Source: Streptomyces sulphureus DSM 40104 (GTDB lineage: Bacteria; Actinomycetota; Actinomycetes; Streptomycetales; Streptomycetaceae). Taken from it: 34,012 bases of DNA. This document shows positions 23,768-30,925 of this stretch, piece by piece. Below the pieces are notes generated by a model. That model was not told the origin of the DNA. It did not search any database and saw nothing but the letters and a program-made list of their open reading frames with translations. Made by a program: the position numbers and the translations under genes. The stretch's first letter is position 1; each line of letters starts with the position of its first letter. Location: positions 1-34,012 of the forward strand of contig NZ_KB905833.1 in assembly GCF_000381025.1 (NCBI RefSeq), given 5' to 3'.

Positions 23768-25147
23768 ATGAACCGCCCGACAACTCTGCTCCTCGCCCTC
23801 ACCTGCGCGGTCGCCGTCGGCAATCTGTACTTCCCGCAGGCGCTGGTCCCGCTGATCGCCGCGGACCTCGGCACCTCGCCCGACACGGCCTCCTTCGCCG
23901 TCGTCGCCACCCAAGGCGGCTACGCGGCCGGGATGTTCCTGCTCGTGCCGCTCGGCGACCGCCTCCGCTCCCGTCCGCTCCTCGTCGTCCTGCTCGCCCT
24001 CACCGGAGCGGGGCTGCTCGCGGCGGCCTGCGCGCCGACCCTCGCCCTCCTCGCCGCCGCCGGAACCTGCACCGGGCTCACGACCGTCGGCGCACAGCTC
24101 GTCGGTCCGCTCGCGGCCGGGCTCGTGCCGGCCTCGCGGCGCGGGGCGGTGCTAGGAACCCTGCTCAGCGGGTCGATCGGCGGCATGCTGCTCGCCCGCA
24201 CCTTCGGCGGGACGCTCGGCGAAAGGCTCGGCTGGCGGGCCCCTTACCTCGCGGCGGCCGTGCTGGTCCTGGTGCTGGCGGCCGTCCTGGCGCGGGCCCT
24301 GCCCGAGACGGCCCCACCCTCGCGCCTGCCGTACCCAGCGCTCCTCGCCGAGCCGCTGCGACTGCTGCGCACGGAGCCGGAGTTGCGCCGCTCCTGCCTG
24401 TACCAGGCGACGGTCTTCGCCGCGTTCTCCGCCGTGTGGACCTGCCTCGCGCTCCTCCTCTCCGGGCCCGTCTACGGCTTCGGCGCCGAGGCCGTGGGGC
24501 TGCTCGCCCTCGTGGGCGCCGTGACGATGCTCTCCACGCCGCTCGCCGGGCGCCTCGTGGACCGCCACGGCCCGAGGCCCGTCAACCTCGTCTGCCTGCT
24601 CGCGGTCCTCGGCTCCGCCGTGGTGCTCGCGCCGGGTGCCAGGGGCGGTACGCTCGGGCTGGCCGCGCTCGTCGCCGGCACGCTGCTGCTCGACGTCGCC
24701 ATGCAGTCCGGCATGGTCGCCAACAAGACGCGCGTCTACGCGCTGCGGGCCGACGCGCGCAGCAGGCTCAACACCGCCTACATGACGTGCGCCTACCTCG
24801 CGGGCAGCGCCGGCTCCTGGCTCGGGGCGCGCGTCCACAACAGCGCGGGCTGGTGGGGCGTGTGCGCGCTCGTGGCGCTGCTCGCCGCGGTCGGGCTGGC
24901 CCGCCACTTCGCGCCGTACCGGCGGAGGGGCGGCGAACTCCCTGCCGTGCAGGGCGGTTTCACGTCGCGCACTGGTCCAGCATCGTCCGCTTGTCGGCCT
25001 TCGACACGGGGAGCCGGTACGCGAGGGCGACCTGCGCGAACCGCGTCGCGTAGGAGCAGCGGATCTCCGTACTCGGCGGGAGCCAGTCCGACGGGCCCGA
25101 GTCGCTCTTTCCGCCGTTGGTCCCGCCGTCGACGGGAAGGAGGTTGA
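23768..25147 (+). CDS. MFS transporter (drug-efflux type) with antisense read-through tail
   Basis: This major facilitator protein probably exports small molecules by proton antiport. About twelve hydrophobic helices span residues 1-385. Motif A between helices 2 and 3 appears as PLGDRLRSRPLLV, and its second-half counterpart is PLAGRLVDRHGPRPV. The N-terminal pattern VAVGNLYFPQALVPLIAADLG is typical of the YnfM/Bcr-like subset. GAGG lies six bases before the ATG. The transporter fold ends near residue 390 (about 24940), but no stop occurs there. The frame runs another ~65 codons, 188 bp of them antisense to the convergent nuclease gene, giving an Arg/Ser/Pro-rich tail with no homology expected. 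The regulator gene upstream is divergent. Confidence 0.87.
   Translation: MNRPTTLLLALTCAVAVGNLYFPQALVPLIAADLGTSPDTASFAVVATQGGYAAGMFLLVPLGDRLRSRPLLVVLLALTGAGLLAAACAPTLALLAAAGTCTGLTTVGAQLVGPLAAGLVPASRRGAVLGTLLSGSIGGMLLARTFGGTLGERLGWRAPYLAAAVLVLVLAAVLARALPETAPPSRLPYPALLAEPLRLLRTEPELRRSCLYQATVFAAFSAVWTCLALLLSGPVYGFGAEAVGLLALVGAVTMLSTPLAGRLVDRHGPRPVNLVCLLAVLGSAVVLAPGARGGTLGLAALVAGTLLLDVAMQSGMVANKTRVYALRADARSRLNTAYMTCAYLAGSAGSWLGARVHNSAGWWGVCALVALLAAVGLARHFAPYRRRGGELPAVQGGFTSRTGPASSACRPSTRGAGTRGRPARTASRRSSGSPYSAGASPTGPSRSFRRWSRRRREGG
24940..24954. terminator. Small hairpin at the transporter/nuclease junction
   Basis: CCCTGC-cgt-GCAGGG (arms of 6) lies where the transporter would be expected to end and six bases beyond the nuclease stop. 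It may be a weak bidirectional terminator. Confidence 0.4.
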
Positions 25148-25850
25148 GCGGGTCGTTGGCGAGGCGCTGGCGCTGGGAGTCCGACCACTCCGAGGCGCCG
25201 AACCGCCAGGCGTAGGAGAGGGGTATGACGTGGTCTATCTGTACCTCGGCCGCCTTCTCCTTGCGCCACTTCAACTCCTTGCCCGTATACGGGTCGTGGA
25301 GCCGCATCGACTCGACGACGCAGTCGGAGCCGGCCCGGTAGCTGAGCTCGCGGCCGTCGCGTGCGAGGACGTCGTTGCGGGTGTCGCAACCGTTGCCGCC
25401 GAGGGGGACGCCGTCGACCGTGTCCTTCCAGGCGTAGCCGAAGGCGTCCCTGTGGTAACTCCCGTCGGTGCGGGGCGAGTCCGTCGTCACCCTGTCTATC
25501 GTCCGGCGGGCCGCGGCGCGGTCCTGCTCCGAGACGAGCCGCGCCAGCCCCGGCTCGGTGCCGTCGGGGTTCTTCAGCGGACTCGTGCCCTCGCCTTTCC
25601 CCGACGGAAGCGGAGAGGCGGGCGACGAGGAAGGGCCGGTCTCGGGCGGGGGCGAAGCGGCCCGAGAGGAGGAGGCGGTACCGGACGGGTCCTCCGCCGC
25701 GGAGCCCACCGTCCCCTCGCAGCCCGCGAGGACGGCGGCGGCCAGGACGGCGGAGAGCGCGGCGCCCGCGCGCCGCGTTGCCCGTGGAGCCCTCCCTCGG
25801 CGCACGGAGACGTGATCGTCACAGGTCAGGGCCCTCACGGTAGCGCGCAT
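24960..25850 (-). CDS. Secreted lipoprotein nuclease, HNH family (DUF1524-like)
   Basis: This is a 296-residue exported protein with a long basic N-terminus and lipobox LAGC (Cys44), so it is probably anchored outside the membrane. A Ser/Pro/Gly linker (50-95) precedes the nuclease domain. The core of that domain is VQIDHVIPLSYAW (202-214, with Asp205-His206), NDPLNLLPVDGGTNGGKSD (231-249) and WLPP (255-258), a ββα-metal HNH arrangement as in DUF1524 proteins. Cysteines 154, 176, 264 and 294 could form disulfides, fitting an extracellular enzyme. Such proteins are commonly assigned to DNA breakdown in the medium. The ATG has AAGGTG five bases before it. The 3' end overlaps the tail of the convergent transporter frame. 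Confidence 0.88.
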   Translation of the reverse strand: MRATVRALTCDDHVSVRRGRAPRATRRAGAALSAVLAAAVLAGCEGTVGSAAEDPSGTASSSRAASPPPETGPSSSPASPLPSGKGEGTSPLKNPDGTEPGLARLVSEQDRAAARRTIDRVTTDSPRTDGSYHRDAFGYAWKDTVDGVPLGGNGCDTRNDVLARDGRELSYRAGSDCVVESMRLHDPYTGKELKWRKEKAAEVQIDHVIPLSYAWRFGASEWSDSQRQRLANDPLNLLPVDGGTNGGKSDSGPSDWLPPSTEIRCSYATRFAQVALAYRLPVSKADKRTMLDQCAT

Positions 25851-26070
25851 TCGATCACCTTAGCGACGGCGAACACACCCGCGGTAGAGGGCCTTTCGCG
25901 CACACACCCGCTCCCACCTGCCGCAACAGCCCATCCGCTCCCCAACTCCCGTCCCACCGAGTCCGGTTGGAGCCGCACGCACCCCCGGTTCACCCGCCGC
26001 TCGCCGGGCGGACACCCCGCGCCCCTAACGTCCCGGCGGCGGGCACGGACGGGAGACGGGAGCGGGCAGC

Positions 26071-27141
26071 ATGGCGGGGACGAGTCGGAAGGCCGGACGC
26101 GAGCCGCACTGGGACAACGTGCGCTTCCTCTCCGGGACGCTCGTGGCCCTGGGGCACGCGGTCGAACCGCTCCTCGCCCAGGCCGACGGGCTGCGGTGGC
26201 TGTACCTCGTCACCTGGGCGATGCGGGTCCCCGTCTTCGTCCTCGTCGCCGGCTACTTCTCGCACGCGGGACCGCTCGACGCGCGGGAACTGCGGCGGCT
26301 CACCGAGTCGGTGCTCCTCCCCTACCTGCTGCTCGGGCTCGTCCACACCGTGCAGCTCTACTGGCTCTACGGGGAAGTGCGGTTCTTCACCCACGAGCCG
26401 GCCTGGGGACTCTGGTTCCTGCTGTCGCTCTTCGTCTGGCGGATGCTGCTGCCCTACCTCGCGATGCTCCGCCACCCGACGGCACTCTCGGTGGGGTGCG
26501 CGCTCGCCGTCGGGCACCTCGACGGGTTCGACGGCAGCTTCTCCTCGGCGCGGACCGTCGCCTTCCTGCCGTTCTTCCTCCTCGGCTGGAAGCTGCGGCA
26601 GGGCCTCGGGGAGCGGCTGCTGCACGGCATTACGACCCGCTGCGCCGCATTCGCCGTGCTCGCCGTGGCCGCCGTCGGCTGCTGGGCGTACCGGGAAGGG
26701 CTCGACTCCGCCTGGCTCGCGATGCGCGCCCCGTACGCGCAGACGGCCGAGGCGCCGGTCCGGGACTGGGCGGTACGCGCCGCCGTGCTCGGGTGCGGCG
26801 CCGCCGTCGCGCTCGCCTTCGTACGGCTCGTGCCGAAACGGAAGCTGCCGTATGTGAGCGCGCTCGGCGCGGGCGGCCTCTACCTCTACCTGCTCCACCC
26901 GCCCGTGCTGCGCGCGCTCACCACCGCGGGGTGGCTCGACTGGGTGGGCACCTGGCCGAGCCAACTCGCCCTGATCGCCCTCGTGGTGGCGCTCTCCGCG
27001 GTGCTCGCCTCGCCCCCGGTGCGGCGGGTGGCGCGTCCGCTGGTGCAGCCGCGGCTGCCCTGGCTGTACGTGAGGACCGACGGCGCCGGGCGCGCGCCCG
27101 GCGCCGAGCGTGCGCCCGTCAGGACCCCAGGACCGAGCTGA
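26071..27141 (+). CDS. Acyltransferase-3 family membrane protein
   Basis: This is a 356-residue multi-helix membrane O-acyltransferase. The first helix region DNVRFLSGTLVALGHAVEPL (15-34) carries the conserved His of the family. About ten hydrophobic segments follow, with loops such as FRVPVFVLVAGYFS-like MRVPVFVLVAGYF (51-63) and PAWGLWFLLSLFVWRMLLPY (110-129), and the late GLYLYLLHPPVL. Members transfer acetyl or other acyl groups to sugars or cell-wall polymers; the acceptor here is unknown. The ATG is preceded by GGGAG with 9-10 base spacing. The C-terminal ~15 residues (GRAPGAERAPVR) are encoded over a perfect 24-bp palindrome, and the last 23 bp overlap the end of mfd. The 220-bp region upstream (25851-26070) shows no other feature. 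Confidence 0.86.
   Translation: MAGTSRKAGREPHWDNVRFLSGTLVALGHAVEPLLAQADGLRWLYLVTWAMRVPVFVLVAGYFSHAGPLDARELRRLTESVLLPYLLLGLVHTVQLYWLYGEVRFFTHEPAWGLWFLLSLFVWRMLLPYLAMLRHPTALSVGCALAVGHLDGFDGSFSSARTVAFLPFFLLGWKLRQGLGERLLHGITTRCAAFAVLAVAAVGCWAYREGLDSAWLAMRAPYAQTAEAPVRDWAVRAAVLGCGAAVALAFVRLVPKRKLPYVSALGAGGLYLYLLHPPVLRALTTAGWLDWVGTWPSQLALIALVVALSAVLASPPVRRVARPLVQPRLPWLYVRTDGAGRAPGAERAPVRTPGPS
27082..27105. terminator. Perfect 24-bp palindrome at the acyltransferase/mfd junction
   Basis: GGCGCCGGGCGC is followed directly by its reverse complement. It lies inside the last codons of the acyltransferase gene and 14 bases beyond the mfd stop. It probably terminates mfd transcription while being translated as part of the convergent gene. 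Confidence 0.6.
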
Positions 27142-30100
27142 GGAACTCGCCCGTCCACGCGAGGAGTTCACGCCCGCTCAGCGGCTTGCCGCCGATGCCG
27201 GCCGGCTTCGGCCGCGGCACCAGGACCTGCTGCGAGGCGGTCTTCACCATCGACCCCGGATAGAGCCGCTGAAGCCGCAACTCCTGCGACTCGCGCAGCT
27301 CCACGGGGCTGAACCGGATCTTGTTGCCCTGCAAGGTGATGTCGGTGACGCCGCAACCCCGCGCCAGCATCCGCAACGCCGCGACGAGGAGCAGGTTCTC
27401 CACCGGCTCGGGCAGCGGCCCGTAGCGGTCGGTGAGCTCCTCGCGGACGGCCGTGATGTCCTCCTCCGAGTTGGCCGCCGCGATCGAGCGGTACGCCTGG
27501 AGGCGCAGCCGCTCACCCGGCGCGTAGTCGTGCGGCACATGCGCGTCGACGGGCAGCTCGATCTTCACCTCCAGCGGCGGCTCCTCCGTCTCGCCGCCGC
27601 CCTCTTCGAGCGCCGCCCGGTAGTCCGCGACGGCCTCGCCGACCATCCGCACGTACAGGTCGAAGCCGACGCCCGCGATGTGGCCCGACTGCTCGCCGCC
27701 GAGGAGGTTGCCCGCGCCGCGGATCTCCAGGTCCTTCATCGCGACGTACATGCCCGCGCCCATCTCGGTGTGCTGCGCGATCGTCGCGAGGCGCTCGTGC
27801 GCCGTCTCGGTGAGCGGCTTCTCCGGCGGGTAGAGGAAGTACGCGTACCCGCGCTCGCGGGCGCGGCCCACCCGGCCGCGGAGCTGGTGGAGTTGGGAGA
27901 GGCCGAAGTTGTCGCCGCGCTCGACGATGAGCGTGTTGGCGTTGGAGACGTCGATGCCGTTCTCCACGATCGTCGTGGAGACGAGCACGTCGAACTTCTT
28001 CTCCCAGAAGTCGACGACGACCTGCTCCAGCGCCTGCTCCGACATCTGCCCGTGCGCCGTGGCGACCCGCGCCTCCGGCACGGTCTGCCGCAGCCTCGCC
28101 GCGGCCTTGTCGATCGACTCCACCCGGTTGTGGATGTAGAACACCTGCCCCTCGCGCAGGAGTTCGCGCCGGATCGCCGCGCCGATCTGCCGGTCCTCGT
28201 ACGGGCCGACGAAGGTGAGCACCGGATGCCGCTCCTCCGGAGGCGTGGTGATCGTCGACATCTCGCGGATGCCGGTGACCGCCATCTCCAAGGTCCGCGG
28301 GATCGGCGTCGCCGACATCGTCAGCACGTCGACGTTGGCGCGGAGCTTCTTGAGCTGCTCCTTGTGCTCGACGCCGAACCGCTGCTCCTCGTCGACGATG
28401 ACGAGGCCGAGCTCCTTGAACTTCGTCTCGGAGGAGAAGAGCCGGTGCGTGCCGATCACCACGTCGACGGTGCCCTCGCGGAGCCCGTCGAGGACGGCGC
28501 GCGCCTCGGCGTCCGACTGGAAGCGTGAGAGCGCGCGGACGTTCACGGGGAACTGCCCGTACCGCTCGCCGAAGGTGGCGAAGTGCTGCTGCACCAGCAG
28601 CGTCGTCGGCACCAGCACGGCGACCTGCTTGCCGTCCTGCACCGCCTTGAACGCGGCGCGCACGGCGATCTCCGTCTTGCCGTAGCCGACGTCGCCGCAG
28701 ATCAGCCGGTCCATCGGGACCGACTTCTCCATGTCCTGCTTCACCTCGGAGATGGTGGTGAGCTGGTCGGGCGTCTCGGCGTAGGGGAAGGCGTCCTCCA
28801 ACTCCCGCTGCCAGGGGGTGTCCTGGCCGAAGGCGTGGCCGGGCGCCGCCATCCGCGCCGAGTAGAGCTTGATCAGGTCGGCGGCGATCTCCTTGACCGC
28901 CTTCTTGGCGCGGGCCTTCGTCTTCGTCCAGTCGGCGCCGCCGAGCCGGTGGAGGGACGGCTGCTCGCCGCCGACGTACTTGGTGATCTGCTCCAACTGG
29001 TCGGTGGGGACGAAGAGGCGGTCCCCCGGCTGCCCGCGCTTCGCCGGCGCGTACTCCACGACGAGGTACTCGCGGGTGGCTCCCTGCACCGTACGCTGCA
29101 CCATCTCGATGTACCTGCCCACGCCGTGCTGCTCGTGGACGATGTAGTCGCCGGACTGGAGCGTGAGCGGGTCGATCTGCTTGCGCCGTCTCGCCGGCAT
29201 CTTCGCCGTCTGGCTGCCGGCGGCCTTCTGCCCCGTCAGGTCGGTCTCGGTGATCACCGCGAGCTGCAACTCGGGTGCGAGGAAGCCGTGGTCGAGGGAG
29301 CCGCAGGCGACGTGGACCACGGACGGGGTGATCTCGGTGAGGTCGGCGGGGCCGCCGTCGTCGCCGCGGTGCAGGCGCGCGGGGACGCCCTCGTTGCCGA
29401 GGACCTCGGCGGTGCGCGACGCGGGGCCCTGGCCCTCGGTGAGGTAGACGCACCGCCACCCGTCGCTCAGCCAGCGGCGGGTGTCGGTGAGCGCCCGCGC
29501 CGTCTCGCCGCGGTAGGTCTCGGGGGCCTGCATCCCGAGGGTGAGGGTGTCGGCGCCGTCGAGCTCGTCCTCCAGTTCGGTGTCGGCGGCGAACTGGCTC
29601 ACCGACCACCACATCATGCCCATCTCCCGCGCATGCTCCCGGACTTCGGCGAGCGAGCGGAGCGAGGCGGCGCCGACGTCGATCGGCGCCCGGCCGCCGG
29701 TGGCCGTGGCCGACCAGGACGCCTGAAGGAACTCCTGGCTCGTCGCGACGAGGTCGGCGGCGCGGGTGCGTACCCGCTCCGGGTCGCAGACGAGCGTCAT
29801 GCTGCCGGCCGGGAGGACGTCGAGCAGCAGCTCCATCTCGTCGACGAGGACGGGCGCGAGCGACTCCATGCCCTCGACGGCGATCCCCTCCGCGATCTTG
29901 TCGAGCATCTCGGCGAGCTCGGGGTGGGCCTGCGCCAGCTCCGCCGCCCTCTCCCGGACGCTCTGCGTGAGCAGCAGCTCCCGGCAGGGCGGCGCCCACA
30001 GGCCGTGCTCGGCGCTCTCCAGCGACCGCTGGTCCGCGACCTTGAAGTAACGGATCTCCTCGACCTCGTCGCCCCAGAACTCCACCCGCACCGGGTGCTC

Positions 30101-30691
30101 CTCGGTCGGCGGGAAGACGTCGAGGATGCCGCCGCGCACGGCGAAGTCCCCGCGGTTCTCGACGAGTTCGACGCGGTGGTACGCGGCCGCCGCCAGCCCG
30201 TCGACGACCTCCTCCAGGTCCGCCTCCTGCCCCTGCCGCAGCGCCACGGGTACGAGATCGCCCAGCCCCTGCACCTGCGGCTGGAGCACCGCGCGCACCG
30301 GCGCGACGACGACGGAGACGGGCCCGCCCTTCTCGTCGTCGGCCGAGGGGTGCGCGAGCCGGCGGAGCACGGCCAGGCGCCGGCCGACCGTGTCGGAGCG
30401 GGGCGAGAGCCGCTCGTGGGGCAGCGTCTCCCAGGACGGGAACTCCACCACCGACTCCGGCGTCAGCAGCGAGCGCAGCGCCGCGGCCAGGTCCTCGGCC
30501 TCGCGGCCCGTCGCGGTGACGGCGAGCAGCGGCCGCTGCGCGGAGCGGGCGAGTGCGGCGGCGGCGAACGGCCTCGCCGCCGGGGGGCCGACGAGGTCGA
30601 GGTGGTGCCGGTTGCCGTCGGCTGCCGCCTGTACGGCCTCTTCGAGAGCGGGGTCCCGTACGACGGCGTCGAGCAGTCCGGTGAGACTCAT
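27119..30691 (-). CDS. mfd: Transcription-repair coupling factor Mfd
   Basis: This 1190-residue ATP-dependent translocase removes RNA polymerase stalled at DNA lesions and recruits UvrA. The N-terminal UvrB-like region (1 to about 350) includes FPSWETLPHERLSPRSD. The RNA-polymerase-interacting CarD-like domain starts near 508 (SGDYIVHEQHGVGRYIEM). The RecG-like motor has Walker A GDVGYGKTE (about 664-672), Walker B IVDEEQRFG (about 762-770) and TMSATPIPRTL. The conserved LHQLRGRVGRARERGYAYFL follows, and the C-terminal TRCF domain ends the protein. Length and motifs are complete. The ATG is preceded by GGGAAG. It is convergent with and overlaps the acyltransferase gene by 23 bp. Confidence 0.97.
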   Translation of the reverse strand: MSLTGLLDAVVRDPALEEAVQAAADGNRHHLDLVGPPAARPFAAAALARSAQRPLLAVTATGREAEDLAAALRSLLTPESVVEFPSWETLPHERLSPRSDTVGRRLAVLRRLAHPSADDEKGGPVSVVVAPVRAVLQPQVQGLGDLVPVALRQGQEADLEEVVDGLAAAAYHRVELVENRGDFAVRGGILDVFPPTEEHPVRVEFWGDEVEEIRYFKVADQRSLESAEHGLWAPPCRELLLTQSVRERAAELAQAHPELAEMLDKIAEGIAVEGMESLAPVLVDEMELLLDVLPAGSMTLVCDPERVRTRAADLVATSQEFLQASWSATATGGRAPIDVGAASLRSLAEVREHAREMGMMWWSVSQFAADTELEDELDGADTLTLGMQAPETYRGETARALTDTRRWLSDGWRCVYLTEGQGPASRTAEVLGNEGVPARLHRGDDGGPADLTEITPSVVHVACGSLDHGFLAPELQLAVITETDLTGQKAAGSQTAKMPARRRKQIDPLTLQSGDYIVHEQHGVGRYIEMVQRTVQGATREYLVVEYAPAKRGQPGDRLFVPTDQLEQITKYVGGEQPSLHRLGGADWTKTKARAKKAVKEIAADLIKLYSARMAAPGHAFGQDTPWQRELEDAFPYAETPDQLTTISEVKQDMEKSVPMDRLICGDVGYGKTEIAVRAAFKAVQDGKQVAVLVPTTLLVQQHFATFGERYGQFPVNVRALSRFQSDAEARAVLDGLREGTVDVVIGTHRLFSSETKFKELGLVIVDEEQRFGVEHKEQLKKLRANVDVLTMSATPIPRTLEMAVTGIREMSTITTPPEERHPVLTFVGPYEDRQIGAAIRRELLREGQVFYIHNRVESIDKAAARLRQTVPEARVATAHGQMSEQALEQVVVDFWEKKFDVLVSTTIVENGIDVSNANTLIVERGDNFGLSQLHQLRGRVGRARERGYAYFLYPPEKPLTETAHERLATIAQHTEMGAGMYVAMKDLEIRGAGNLLGGEQSGHIAGVGFDLYVRMVGEAVADYRAALEEGGGETEEPPLEVKIELPVDAHVPHDYAPGERLRLQAYRSIAAANSEEDITAVREELTDRYGPLPEPVENLLLVAALRMLARGCGVTDITLQGNKIRFSPVELRESQELRLQRLYPGSMVKTASQQVLVPRPKPAGIGGKPLSGRELLAWTGEFLSSVLGS

Positions 30692-30925
30692 GGAGCGGCT
30701 TCCCTGCGGGTGGGATCTGGTGGGTCGGTGCTGGTGGACGAGGGCCCGGGCGTACGCGGCGTGCGGGGAGGCCGCTTGGCATCCCCGCGGCCGGACAACA
30801 CGCCAGGCCCGGCACGCGGTGCGGGCCGGGGTGTCCAGAGTACGACCACGCCGGAGCGAGCGAGCACGCGTCGGGGACCGCGGTCCCCCCGCGACCGCGG
30901 TCCCCCACCGAGCGTGCCCGGTGCC
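30692..30925. other. mfd upstream region with tandem GC palindromes
   Basis: A perfect 16-bp palindrome GGGGACCGCGGTCCCC (30873-30888) is followed by a second shorter copy, GACCGCGGTC (30893-30902). The 13-mer ACCGCGGTCCCCC thus occurs twice with 17-bp spacing. An arm CCACCGAG (30905-30912) also pairs with CTCGGTGG (30929-30936), spanning the end of the permease gene, and may act as its terminator. No gene is seen. Confidence 0.45.
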
